From Marinococcus halotolerans DSM 16375 (GTDB lineage Bacteria > Bacillota > Bacilli > Bacillales > Marinococcaceae): a DNA stretch of 64,000 bases. Shown here in pieces: positions 16,361-24,611 of this stretch. The translations under genes were made by a program, and so were the position numbers. The stretch is taken from assembly GCF_000420725.1 (NCBI RefSeq), contig NZ_ATVM01000008.1:1-64000 (forward strand), written 5' to 3'. Within the stretch, counting starts at the first letter, position 1; the number at the start of each line of letters is the position of its first letter. The notes beneath the pieces were generated by a model. The model made no database searches. It was not told the origin of the DNA and saw only the letters and a list, made by a program, of their open reading frames with translations.

Positions 16361-17401
16361 TTACAGTACATATACCTTATCCTGGTACAGCTCCTGCATA
16401 TTGATCCGCTCCCCGTTATTCATATAGGAACGGGTGGCTGCGAGCGCTACCTGCATGTTGATTTTCGAATCCACTGATGTCACCCGCGGGCTTTCTTCGC
16501 CTTTAACACATTTGATAAATTGTTCAAGCTCCTGCACATACGCTTCACGAAACCTCATCTGGAAATTCGGCACAATTTCATGATTGCTCCCTGTGCTGCT
16601 TTGAACCGTGACGTCGCTGTTACGCAGGGAACCGACAAAAATGGCTCCTTCTGTTCCAATTATTTCGGCCCGGATGTCATGACCGTACGGGGAGTTCCGG
16701 CTTGCTTCCACATCGCCCGCCCCGCCGTTTTCAAACTCCAGGTACGTAATGGCCTGGTCGACATCGTTGTATTCTTCCATGAATGGATTCATCAAAATCC
16801 GTCCGTGTCCGGAAACCGAGGAGATTTCCGAGCTCATTAAATACCGTGCGATATCATAATCGTGAATCGAGCAGTCCAGAAAGATACCGCCGCTGTTTTT
16901 AATAAAGGAGGCCGGCGGAGAACCGCTGTCGCGGGTGAAGCCTTTAAAATAAATCGGTTTGCCGATTTCACCGGCATCGATACGCTGTTTGGCATCAAAG
17001 TATCCCGGGTCGTAACGGCGCATAAAGCCAACCTGGCAGATGACGTCCGCTTTTTTTACCGCTTCAATGACTTCATCTGCTTCTTCTATCGTGGACGTGA
17101 GCGGTTTTTCCACAAATATCTGCTTGCCGTGCGCTGCTGCCTGCTTGATCATATCTGCATGCGTGCTCGTCGGGGTAACGATGACTACTGCATCAATGTC
17201 CGGGTTCTCGAACACTTCCTCCGGATCCGCGGTCCACGCCGGCACCCCAAGCTGATCGGCAGCCCTTTCTGCATGCTCGACGATGGGGTCGCAAATCAGC
17301 GTGAGCTCTGCACCCTTTACTTTATTCATCATGTTGCTTGCGTGAAACATCCCCAGTCTTCCAAGACCTAACACTGCTACTCGTATATCCTGCTGTGCCA
17401 T
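16361..17401 (-). CDS. iolG: Inositol 2-dehydrogenase-like oxidoreductase (Gfo/Idh/MocA)
   Basis: This 346-aa protein has the NAD-binding start VAVLGLGRLGMFHASNM (about residues 8-24), the catalytic FVEKPLTSTIEEAD block with the essential Lys, RRYDPGYF, and GGIFLDCSIHDYDIARYL with the Asp/His catalytic pair. These fit IolG and IolX-type inositol dehydrogenases. The ATG at 17401 is preceded by AAAGGAGGAC; an earlier Met lies within the upstream gene's ribosome region and is rejected. It is 13 bp after the upstream dehydrogenase, so the two are cotranscribed. The substrate may be myo- or scyllo-inositol or another cyclic polyol. Confidence 0.75.
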   Translation of the reverse strand: MAQQDIRVAVLGLGRLGMFHASNMMNKVKGAELTLICDPIVEHAERAADQLGVPAWTADPEEVFENPDIDAVVIVTPTSTHADMIKQAAAHGKQIFVEKPLTSTIEEADEVIEAVKKADVICQVGFMRRYDPGYFDAKQRIDAGEIGKPIYFKGFTRDSGSPPASFIKNSGGIFLDCSIHDYDIARYLMSSEISSVSGHGRILMNPFMEEYNDVDQAITYLEFENGGAGDVEASRNSPYGHDIRAEIIGTEGAIFVGSLRNSDVTVQSSTGSNHEIVPNFQMRFREAYVQELEQFIKCVKGEESPRVTSVDSKINMQVALAATRSYMNNGERINMQELYQDKVYVL

Positions 17402-17414
17402 GACACGTCCTCCT

Positions 17415-18611
17415 TTAGTTAATTTCAACACTTTCTGGTTTATAAATGTCAGAAACGGCTGTCCACCCGCGTTTGTTTACGGAACGCTCGACGGCCTCCA
17501 GGATTGCCTGATTCCTCACCCCGTCTTCAAAGTTCGGTGCTGCACTCGTTTGATCCCCAATATTGTCCATCAGAGAAGCAATCAAATTGACGAAGGTGTG
17601 CTCGTATCCGAGGATATGGGCTGCCGGCCAATAATTCCCGGCAAAAGGGTGCTCTGCTTCCGTACAGTTGATGGTTTTGAATCCCTGGATCCCGGCTTCG
17701 TCTTCTTCAAAGTAAACTTCTAAATTGTTCATGTTTTCCATATCCCAGCGGACGGATCCTTTTTCTCCATTGATCTCAAAACGGTTGCCCGCACGGTTGC
17801 CACGGCTGAACCGGGAGGCTTCAAATGTGCCCATCGCCCCGTTTTCGAAGGTGGCAAGAAAAGCGGAGGCGTCATCTACCGTCACTTCGCCCCACTCGCC
17901 TTCACGAATCTCTGTCTGGAGATTGTGCACGGTATCACCAAGTGGCCGCTCTTTAACAAAGGTCTTCATCATCCCCGCTACTTCGTCAAACTCACCAACC
18001 AGAAATCTGGCGAGATCAATGATATGGGCGCCCAGATCGCCAAGCGTGCCCGATCCTGAAATATTTTTCTGCATGCGCCAGGTAAGCGGATAATTCGGAT
18101 CCATCAGCCAATCCTGCAGAAACGTGGCCCGGATGTGATAAATACGCCCCAGTTTTCCACTGTCAATCAGCTGTTTGGCAAACTGTACTGCCGGGGCAAA
18201 CCGGTAATTGTGGCAGAGCATATGAGTAACATTGTTTTTCTTCACAGCATCACGCATCCGGACTGCTTCCTCCACCGATAATGCCAGTGGCTTTTCGCAC
18301 AGCACGTGCTTACCGGCTTCTGCTGCTGCAATCGCAATCTCACTGTGGGTATCATTGGGGGTTACTATATCAACTAAATCAATATCGCTGCGGTTAATAA
18401 GGGAACGCCAGTCTGTGGCATGACGAGCCCAGCCCATCTTTTCAGCGGCCGGCCCAACCCGCGAAGAGTCCCTTCCGACGATCGTATCGAGTCTGGGCGT
18501 TACCGGACTGTCAAAATAAAAGGGAACGTCGCGGTACGCATGGCTGTGGGCTCTTCCCATCATTTTATAGCCCACCATTCCAACATTAATCGTTTTCTTT
18601 TCTTCACCCAC
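17415..18611 (-). CDS. Gfo/Idh/MocA dehydrogenase resembling levoglucosan dehydrogenase
   Basis: This 398-aa protein begins VGMVGYKMMGRAHSHAYRDV, the N-terminal NAD motif of Gfo/Idh/MocA enzymes in a variant with an added Ala-His. It has HVLCEKPLALSVEEAV (catalytic Lys), FLQDWLMDPNYPLTWRMQK and GTLGDLGAHIIDLARFLVG (Asp/His). From memory, the QDW-x-x-D-P-N-x-P-L-(S/T)-W-R block and the ~390-aa length closely follow levoglucosan dehydrogenase LgdA, an enzyme that makes 3-keto-levoglucosan. This was not aligned. A perfect 24-bp palindrome lies 60 bp upstream of the start. It is the first gene after that operator and leads the dehydrogenase/isomerase/porter series. Confidence 0.75.
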   Translation of the reverse strand: MGEEKKTINVGMVGYKMMGRAHSHAYRDVPFYFDSPVTPRLDTIVGRDSSRVGPAAEKMGWARHATDWRSLINRSDIDLVDIVTPNDTHSEIAIAAAEAGKHVLCEKPLALSVEEAVRMRDAVKKNNVTHMLCHNYRFAPAVQFAKQLIDSGKLGRIYHIRATFLQDWLMDPNYPLTWRMQKNISGSGTLGDLGAHIIDLARFLVGEFDEVAGMMKTFVKERPLGDTVHNLQTEIREGEWGEVTVDDASAFLATFENGAMGTFEASRFSRGNRAGNRFEINGEKGSVRWDMENMNNLEVYFEEDEAGIQGFKTINCTEAEHPFAGNYWPAAHILGYEHTFVNLIASLMDNIGDQTSAAPNFEDGVRNQAILEAVERSVNKRGWTAVSDIYKPESVEIN

Positions 18612-18670
18612 TGTTTCTCCACCTCCATGTATTCTCTCTTTTCGGGGATTGTTTGTGCTTATCTTTTAGC

Positions 18671-18694
18671 ATTTACTTAAGCGCTTAAGTAAAT
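18671..18694. promoter_or_regulatory. Perfect 24-bp operator palindrome
   Basis: ATTTACTTAAGC and its exact complement meet at 18682/18683, centred on GCGC. LacI-family operators have this even symmetry with a central CG. It lies between the third dehydrogenase and the LgdA-like gene, so it could give internal control of the operon. A cre site for CcpA is the alternative reading. Confidence 0.75.
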
Positions 18695-18705
18695 TGCTAA
18701 AAATT

Positions 18706-19722
18706 TTATGTTTCCTTTAATGCTTTTACGCGGCTTGCAAAATCTATTTCTTCGCCTGTTCTTGCGCTTTCATAAATAGCATTTATGAGCATTGTTAACT
18801 GATAAGCATCATCTACATCCACCGGCGGGTCCGTGTTATTAATCAGCGCGTCGATGAATAGTCTGTCTTCTTCGATATAGCCGCCCTTTTCATAAAATGG
18901 GACCTGCGTGTAATCCTCAGCTATCATCTGCTGCTCCAGTCCGGGTGACAAACGAACTGTTTCAAGCTCTGCTGTTGTGGCTGTAGAATATTTCCCGTAA
19001 ATTTCGATCGTTTCAAACGGGAAGCTCCAGCCGGAATGAGCGGAGGAAATAAGCGTAGCAATACCGCCATTTTCAAATGTTACCAGCACTGCGAAATCAT
19101 CAAATTCATTATCAGAAATGTTTTGTCTGGCTTCACACCGTATGGTTTTCACCGGGCCGAAAAAGTAAGGAAGCAGATCGATTTGATGAATGGTCGTTTC
19201 ATACAGGAATCCACCTGTTTTATTCGAGTCTGCTGTCCATGCAGGCTTCAGAAGTTCTCCGCGGTTGAGCTTGAACTGGCCGAGATGGGGGTTGAGTGCT
19301 CCTTCCTCAATCCATTCCTTTACTTTTTTGTGCGTATTTGCGTACCGGCGGTTCATGCCTAAATTATAAACACCTTGTGATCCTTTAGCTGCTGTCCGGA
19401 TCCCTTCAGCACCCTCCTCGGTTACAGCCATCGGTTTTTCACTGAATACATTCAGGTCTGCTTCCAGGCATTTAACAACAGGCTCTACATGCGTGGTATT
19501 CGGCGTGGTAACGTATACAGTATCAACACCTAAGGCAATCAGTTCCTCCAGAGTTTCCACAGCCTGCACATTTCCTTCCAGGGATTCCGCTAATTTTCTG
19601 GCATTATCCAACACAATGTCAGCAACTCCTGTAATCTCCACCCGCTCATCTTCCTGCAGAATAGAGCCATGTACAGAAGCAATGAAACCTGAGCCCAAAA
19701 AACCCACTTTGACCTTTTGCAT
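18706..19722 (-). CDS. Gfo/Idh/MocA-family oxidoreductase
   Basis: This 338-aa protein has the NAD motif VGFLGSGFIASVHGSIL (about residues 5-21), NVFSEKPMAVTEEGAE with the catalytic Lys, NRRYANTHKKVKEW and GGFLYETTIHQIDLLPYFFG with the His. It is the third paralogue in the cluster and the promoter-proximal gene. A promoter (TTTACA, 17 bp, TACAAT) and an AAGCGCTT operator lie just upstream. Its partner step is unknown. In keto-sugar pathways one dehydrogenase oxidises the sugar and another reduces the product, so this could be the reducing enzyme. Confidence 0.75.
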   Translation of the reverse strand: MQKVKVGFLGSGFIASVHGSILQEDERVEITGVADIVLDNARKLAESLEGNVQAVETLEELIALGVDTVYVTTPNTTHVEPVVKCLEADLNVFSEKPMAVTEEGAEGIRTAAKGSQGVYNLGMNRRYANTHKKVKEWIEEGALNPHLGQFKLNRGELLKPAWTADSNKTGGFLYETTIHQIDLLPYFFGPVKTIRCEARQNISDNEFDDFAVLVTFENGGIATLISSAHSGWSFPFETIEIYGKYSTATTAELETVRLSPGLEQQMIAEDYTQVPFYEKGGYIEEDRLFIDALINNTDPPVDVDDAYQLTMLINAIYESARTGEEIDFASRVKALKET

Positions 19723-19742
19723 ATGTTAACCTCCCAAAAATA

Positions 19743-19758
19743 GAGTAAGCGCTTTCGT
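19743..19758. promoter_or_regulatory. Second AAGCGCTT operator (LacI or cre site)
   Basis: GAGTAAGCGCTTTCGT is an imperfect palindrome centred at 19750/19751 with the same AAGCGCTT core as the 18671 site. It lies downstream of the -10 box of the first gene, a position where a bound repressor would block elongation or initiation. It also fits a CcpA cre consensus at most positions. Confidence 0.65.
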
Positions 19759-19769
19759 AATATAAACTT

Positions 19770-19798
19770 ATTGTAATTAATTCAATTCTTTATGTAAA
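19770..19798 (-). promoter_or_regulatory. SigA-type promoter of the dehydrogenase cluster
   Basis: On the minus strand TTTACA (19793-19798) and TACAAT (19770-19775) are exactly 17 bp apart. Transcription would start about 15-20 bp before the AAGCGCTT operator. Confidence 0.65.
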
Positions 19799-20274
19799 CC
19801 CTTTCAAGTAAATTTTATTCCTTCAATTGTTTCGGCGTGTATTTTTTCTTGTACTTTAGACCGTAAATAATAAATTTGTTGATACTGAAATTCTTCAGTA
19901 TATGCTTATTTACTGAAAAATTTCTGTACATGATTCTAGACGTTAATGTGAGTTTAGTTGAAAGGTTTACGCTAACCCTTACTCTTCCAAACTTTTCACT
20001 TGTTTTTAAGTTCTTTTGTTCAGGCTTTCTTCTTCCGTAAATATGTATAAATGATGCTCTTTTTTACTACTATAAAAACAAAACTTTAGGCATGAGTAAA
20101 AAATCATCAATCGGGAAAATACGATTAATAACAGAAAAAATATTTATATAAAAATGATAGTTTTAAAAAATGGGCATGCAGATGTTTCCCCACTTGGATT
20201 ATAAAATTATTAATGCTTTCATATGAGTTTTTTATCACCGAAATGCTGCAGGTCCGGACAAAGGAGCAGCATTC
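19799..20274. other. AT-rich non-coding interval with a hairpin
   Basis: About 475 bp without a convincing gene, between divergent units. A 14-bp stem with one mismatch (19887-19900 with 19911-19924, loop of 10) has no T tract after it. The region should contain the promoter for the 155-aa gene downstream. A short minus-strand frame here is AT-driven and has no ribosome site. Confidence 0.5.
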
Positions 20275-20742
20275 ATGAAATACGAAATGAAGCATGCTGT
20301 ATATGAAGAGATGTTGAGTTATCTTGAACAAAAAGAACCTTCAAGCGTAGAAGGATTTGTCCAGCGGGCAGCAGAGGATTTTGAAATGGCACTGTTGCTT
20401 CCCTTTTATATGTATTATTACCATCCGCACGAATGGCAGAACTATTCCTTATTTACTGACGACCCTTTACCGAAAACGCTGAACTATGCCGCCTATATTG
20501 CGCTCGACGCCCCTGCACTTAACGCAGACCCAAGGCTTAAGCGTTTCTTTTATGGCACCTACTGTATTACTTCCTCACCGCCGGACGGGCGTACGATGCT
20601 TTCCCTCGAAGAATGGACAATGCATTTGTTTCGGAAATACTGGCAGCTCCATCAGAAAACCTCATTTTTCAGCAACCATGTAGAAATCCTGGACAGCAAG
20701 ACCTTCCGATGGATTCTAAAGACTACTCAACGACAACAGTAA
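20275..20742 (+). CDS. Hypothetical protein rich in aromatic residues
   Basis: This 155-aa protein has no recognised family. It is helical at the start (VYEEMLSYLEQ), has an aromatic cluster MALLLPFYMYYYHPHEWQNY (about residues 41-60) and ends in a basic helix (FRWILKTTQRQQ). A good ribosome site (AAAGGAGC) precedes the ATG. The next small gene lies 100 bp downstream and is followed by a strong terminator, so both may share one transcript. Function unknown. Confidence 0.6.
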   Translation: MKYEMKHAVYEEMLSYLEQKEPSSVEGFVQRAAEDFEMALLLPFYMYYYHPHEWQNYSLFTDDPLPKTLNYAAYIALDAPALNADPRLKRFFYGTYCITSSPPDGRTMLSLEEWTMHLFRKYWQLHQKTSFFSNHVEILDSKTFRWILKTTQRQQ

Positions 20743-20842
20743 TCCAATTGGCTTGGATAATAGAAAAATAGCTGTTTTTCAAGCCATTTCTGCTTAATAG
20801 TGAGGGATGGCTTTCTGGCTTTATCTAAGGAGGGATCACTCT

Positions 20843-21094
20843 ATGACCCCGCTGATTATCGGCTATGCCATCCAGGGCACAGAAATTGTTATAGGAACAC
20901 CTGAAAGTTTATCCTGGTTTACAGATGAACCCTGTGTGGCGCTGCATGAGGATATCGAAGTATTGTTCCGTGCTTTGCATCCATTTGCTGTCCAAGGAGT
21001 AACCATTCGTTTTCTTCCTGACGTTCAATCGTTAAAAACCGCCTGGGAGGTTTATGATATCAACGTTTCAACATGCCGTTCCGCCTATCAATAA
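20843..21094 (+). CDS. Small hypothetical protein
   Basis: This 83-aa acidic protein begins MTPLIIGYAIQGTEIVIG. The ATG at 20843 is chosen because AAGGAGGGAT lies 8 nt upstream; the longer frame starts before that site. The sequence alternates beta-like hydrophobic stretches with acidic loops and has no metal, signal or membrane motif. A terminator follows 22 bp after the stop. Function unknown. Confidence 0.6.
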   Translation: MTPLIIGYAIQGTEIVIGTPESLSWFTDEPCVALHEDIEVLFRALHPFAVQGVTIRFLPDVQSLKTAWEVYDINVSTCRSAYQ

Positions 21095-21116
21095 TAATGT
21101 TTAAAGATGCGTATGA

Positions 21117-21152
21117 ACAAAACAGACTCTCTTGGATTAGAGTCTGTTTTTT
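21117..21152 (+). terminator. Rho-independent terminator
   Basis: AAAACAGACTCT pairs with AGAGTCTGTTTT, followed by a T run. Confidence 0.85.
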
Positions 21153-21348
21153 AATGAACAGAAGCGAATACTTCTCTCCTGCCTTCTCCCTCTCTTCGCT
21201 GGAATTTCCTTTCTGCTCCGATCTCATCCCCGCCTTTACAAAATCTTAACAATTCCTTTATTTACACTACGGGTTCTCATGCTTTAAAACTGTAGAGGGT
21301 ATTGCAGTAACCTGTTTTAGATAGACATCAAGGGGAGGAATCATTGTT

Positions 21349-22992
21349 TTGGATATTCAATCGCTTTTGTTTACGTTTCTCGGTGGGTTGGGCATCTTTT
21401 TATTCGGTATTAAATTCATGGGAGACGGGCTCCAGAAGATTGCCGGTGATGGTCTGCGCAACCTTTTGGATAAGTTTACAAGTAATCCGTTTCTGGGCGT
21501 CCTTACTGGAATGGTTGTCACGATTCTCATTCAGTCGAGTTCAAGCACTACTGTCTTAACCGTCGGGCTGGTCAGTGCAGGGTTTATGACCCTTCGCCAG
21601 GCCATCGGCGTTATCATGGGCGCAAATATAGGAACCACTGTTACTGCTTTCATTATCGGTATCGACCTCGAAGCCTATGCTCTCCCGATTCTATTTCTTG
21701 GAACGGTACTGATCTTTTTCTTTAAAAACAAAAAAACCAACAATATCGGCCAGACCTTTTTCGGCTTCGGAGCCCTGTTTTATGGCTTAACGCTGATGGG
21801 CGAAGGCGTCGCACCTTTAGAGAATCTTCCGGCCTTTAACGATTTAACAATCAGCATGAGTGCTAACCCGCTTCTTGGCGTCCTCGTCGGGGTGTTATTT
21901 ACAGTAGGCCTACAGAGCTCATCGGCAACAATCGGGCTGCTTCAGGAATTATTCAGCCAGGGGGCCATTCCCCTTGATGCCGCACTGCCAATTTTATTTG
22001 GTGACAATATCGGCACGACAATTACGGCTGTGATTGCTGCCATTGGTGCCTCTGTCGCAGCCAAACGGGCAGCGATGATCCACGTAATCTTTAACGTCCT
22101 GGGGGCGGCAATTGTTTTGATACTGCTTGTTCCTTACACCGCATTTATCAGTTATCTGCAGGATACCCTGCAGCTTAATCCGCCAATGACGATTGCGTTC
22201 GCGCACGGAATTTTCAACGTCACCAACATGCTGATTCAGCTGCCTTTTGTCGGCGTGCTTGCCTATATCGTAACCAGGCTGATTCCGAGTCGCGAAGAAG
22301 AAATTGACTACCAGACAAAACACCTTGACCCATTGTTTATACAGCAGTCTCCTTCCATCGCCCTCGATCAGGCAAAACTGGAAACCCTGCGGATGGCAGC
22401 ATACGCAAAAAAGGGACTGAAACAAAGCGAAACGTATTTAGAAACCAAAAACAAAAAAAATGCGGAAAACATTGTCCGCTATGAAGAAGCCGTAAATAAC
22501 CTCGACAAAAATATTACTAATTATTTAACCGGCATTTCTTCAAGATCTCTTTCATCCGAAAGCTCACGACAGCATTCAGTTCTGATGGACACCACAAGAG
22601 ATATTGAACGTGTGAGCGATCATGTAGAAAACCTGATGGAGCTTGTTGATTATCAGGTGTCCAACAAAGTAACGCTTTCTCCGGAAGCATACAAGGATTT
22701 AAATCAGATGTATGAGTTAACGACGAGCACATTTTCTCAGTCAATTGAAGCACTCGAGCAGGATAATCATGATATTGCTGAACGGGTGCTGACGCAGGAG
22801 GAAGAGATCGACCGACTTGAGCGGCAGCTGCGCAAAAAGCATATTCTGCGCCTTAATGAAGGCCAGTGCTCCGGTTCTGCAGGTATCGTATTTGTTGACA
22901 TATTGAGCAACTTAGAGCGTATTGGAGACCACGCGGTAAATATTGCGGAAACCGTTCTTAATGAGGATCACAAAACGACACAGAGCAATTGA
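21349..22992 (+). CDS. Na/Pi cotransporter family protein with PhoU-like domain
   Basis: This 547-aa protein has an N-terminal membrane half with two Na_Pi_cotrans repeats, each showing the QSSS signature (ILIQSSSSTTVLTVG near residue 60; VGLQSSSATIGLLQ near 190) and a GDNIGTT/GANIGTT motif. The C-terminal ~200 residues are helical and PhoU-like (RDIERVSDHVENLMEL, LERIGDHAVNIAE). It imports phosphate, or perhaps another anion, with sodium. A sodium-driven system suits a saline or alkaline host. The start is a TTG at 21349, 8 nt after GGGGAGGAA. A terminator follows immediately. Confidence 0.9.
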   Translation: MDIQSLLFTFLGGLGIFLFGIKFMGDGLQKIAGDGLRNLLDKFTSNPFLGVLTGMVVTILIQSSSSTTVLTVGLVSAGFMTLRQAIGVIMGANIGTTVTAFIIGIDLEAYALPILFLGTVLIFFFKNKKTNNIGQTFFGFGALFYGLTLMGEGVAPLENLPAFNDLTISMSANPLLGVLVGVLFTVGLQSSSATIGLLQELFSQGAIPLDAALPILFGDNIGTTITAVIAAIGASVAAKRAAMIHVIFNVLGAAIVLILLVPYTAFISYLQDTLQLNPPMTIAFAHGIFNVTNMLIQLPFVGVLAYIVTRLIPSREEEIDYQTKHLDPLFIQQSPSIALDQAKLETLRMAAYAKKGLKQSETYLETKNKKNAENIVRYEEAVNNLDKNITNYLTGISSRSLSSESSRQHSVLMDTTRDIERVSDHVENLMELVDYQVSNKVTLSPEAYKDLNQMYELTTSTFSQSIEALEQDNHDIAERVLTQEEEIDRLERQLRKKHILRLNEGQCSGSAGIVFVDILSNLERIGDHAVNIAETVLNEDHKTTQSN

Positions 22993-22999
22993 TTAACAG

Positions 23000-23032
23000 G
23001 CAGCGCCCCTACACCTTGGGCGCTGCTTTTTT
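23000..23032 (+). terminator. Rho-independent terminator
   Basis: GCAGCGCCC pairs with GGGCGCTGC, followed by TTTTTT. Confidence 0.9.
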
Positions 23033-23215
23033 ATCCATAAAATGATCTCAACAGTGCCCTGTCTCTGCTTTTCATAAACTTGAGCCTCGTGTATTCTCAT
23101 GCTTATTTACCATTTTTAAACATATGAACCATTTATCATCTATATACCTATTGTAAAAGCTATAAAAATCCAACATACTGAATTTAGTGATAACTATTAG
23201 AAAGAGGGGCTTGAA

Positions 23216-23377
23216 ATGAAAAAGAAAAATAGTACAGACTGTCCAAAAGTATTGGCCGAGCTGGATGAAAAACAAGCGCGTCTCGATAAGTATCGGAAAG
23301 AAATACGGGAAGGAAACAACAAAGATGTGAAAGACCTTGAAGATTTAAACAAACCTCTTGAAAACAAACAGAGTTGA
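23216..23377 (+). CDS. Small charged protein (53 aa)
   Basis: Reads MKKKNSTDCPKVLAELDEKQ then ARLDKYRKEIREGNNKDVKD and LEDLNKPLENKQS. It is almost all helix-forming charged residues, with Cys9 the only Cys. AGAGGGG lies 7 nt before the ATG and a clean hairpin terminator follows downstream. Length and composition resemble small cytoplasmic coiled-coil proteins. No family is recognised. Confidence 0.55.
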   Translation: MKKKNSTDCPKVLAELDEKQARLDKYRKEIREGNNKDVKDLEDLNKPLENKQS

Positions 23378-23449
23378 ACTAAATTTTATATACCACTCTG
23401 ACTCAGCGTCTTAGAATATAGAAGCATGTAATTGATACAGCTTTTCATT

Positions 23450-23492
23450 AAAAGAGCAGGTCTGCTTTTTCTGGGCAGAACCTGCTCTTTTT
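23450..23492 (+). terminator. Rho-independent terminator
   Basis: AAAAGAGCAGGTCTGC pairs (one bulge) with GGCAGAACCTGCTCTTTT, followed by a T run. Confidence 0.85.
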
Positions 23493-23612
23493 GGTAATAT
23501 TATTTTTATATGCTCCGCCTGTATGTGCACTGTTTTCCCGCAGTTGTTTTTTATTAGAGCCGCTCTACAGCAGTAATATATACCTTTCCCTTCGAAAGGA
23601 GCGATCAAAGCT

Positions 23613-23705
23613 ATGTGGCGTTTTATCAAATTGTATTTCGGTCTCGCAGTCGGGCTGGCAGTATTTTTTGCTCTTGTGCTGTTAGCTGCCGGCGCCTACG
23701 GATAA
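23613..23705 (+). CDS. 30-aa single-pass membrane microprotein
   Basis: Reads MWRFIKLYFGLAVGLAVFFA then LVLLAAGAYG. A short basic N-terminus (Arg3, Lys6) is followed by an uninterrupted hydrophobic helix, so the protein should insert with its N-terminus inside. GAAAGGAGC precedes the ATG, and a strong terminator lies 27 bp after the stop, so the unit is well framed. Function unknown; such proteins often modulate a larger membrane complex. Confidence 0.55.
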   Translation: MWRFIKLYFGLAVGLAVFFALVLLAAGAYG

Positions 23706-23731
23706 ACCTTCCCACTCTAGAGGGAATAAGG

Positions 23732-23776
23732 AAAGCCTTTTAGAAATCTCCCCAGGAGCTCTAAAAGGCTTTTTTC
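23732..23776. terminator. Bidirectional rho-independent terminator
   Basis: AAAGCCTTTTAGA pairs with TCTAAAAGGCTTT, followed by a T run on plus. It serves the microprotein and the convergent YceI gene. Confidence 0.85.
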
Positions 23777-23797
23777 AAATGATCATTTACGTAAGCT

Positions 23798-24334
23798 TTA
23801 GTCCTGCTTATGCAGTTCCATCTCAATATTAATTCTCACATCTTCGCCAACCAGTACTCCACCTGTTTCGAGCGTAGCGTTCCATGTTAAACCAAATTCC
23901 TTGCGGTTGATGGTAGTCTGGCCGCTGAAGCCGGCTACCGTGTTTCCACTCATTGGATCTTTACTTTGTCCCTCATACGTGACATCAACGGTAACTTCCT
24001 TTGTTATACCTTTAATCGTAAGATCTCCGGTCACGTCGTATTCACTTTCACCCGTTTTTTTAATCTCTTTGCCTACAAACGTCATGTTGGGATAGTTTTC
24101 AGCATCAAAGAAGTCCGCAGACCGTAAATGACCGTCACGGTTTTCGTCACTCGTATTAATACTCGCTACATCGATCACTACTTCGATTTCTGCATCTGTT
24201 AAGTCTTCTACGTCCACCTTTAACGTAGCGTCAAATTGATCAAACGTGCCTTTTGCTCTTGAGATCATCATGTGCTTTACCGAAAATCCAATTTCACTGT
24301 GTACAGGGTCAACGGACCAGACTGTTTTTGCCAT
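23798..24334 (-). CDS. yceI: YceI-family lipid-binding lipocalin-like protein
   Basis: This 178-aa protein shows the YceI pattern: WSVDPVHSEIGFSVKHMMIS at the start, then VDVASINTSDENRDGHLRSADFFD, the TGDLTIKGITKEVTV strand and GLTWNATLETGGVLVG near the end. YceI proteins are beta-barrel carriers that bind long polyisoprenoid-type lipids. No signal peptide is visible, so this member is probably cytoplasmic. It is monocistronic. A link to the quinone or carotenoid pathways of the host is possible but not shown. Confidence 0.93.
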   Translation of the reverse strand: MAKTVWSVDPVHSEIGFSVKHMMISRAKGTFDQFDATLKVDVEDLTDAEIEVVIDVASINTSDENRDGHLRSADFFDAENYPNMTFVGKEIKKTGESEYDVTGDLTIKGITKEVTVDVTYEGQSKDPMSGNTVAGFSGQTTINRKEFGLTWNATLETGGVLVGEDVRINIEMELHKQD

Positions 24335-24611
24335 AAGTAACTCCTCCTAAAAATTCGCTCATCTGAATCAATGAAACTACAACTAGTATAAAGGTATCAA
24401 GTCTTTAAATCTACTTTTCTGTCTTGAAAATAACAAAAATTCCGTCATTTTTAAATAATCTCTTTCAAACTATAAGGCAGTTTTTGTTCTTTATTATGAT
24501 TTTGTTTTACAATAGCTGTGAAGTCAGTGATATATTTCTTCTCAGTGGTGGTGTCTCTCCGCGATTTTTTGTCTGAAACACCATATAACAATATCGAAAG
24601 GAGATTTTACG

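Noticed and set aside
15513-19722. A complete myo-inositol (iol) catabolic operon
   Set aside because: IolG- and IolI-like enzymes are present, but iolA, B, C, D and E are not, so full inositol degradation is not encoded here.
20125-20331. 68-aa minus-strand frame
   Set aside because: It overlaps the start of a better plus-strand gene, is AT-driven, and has no ribosome site.
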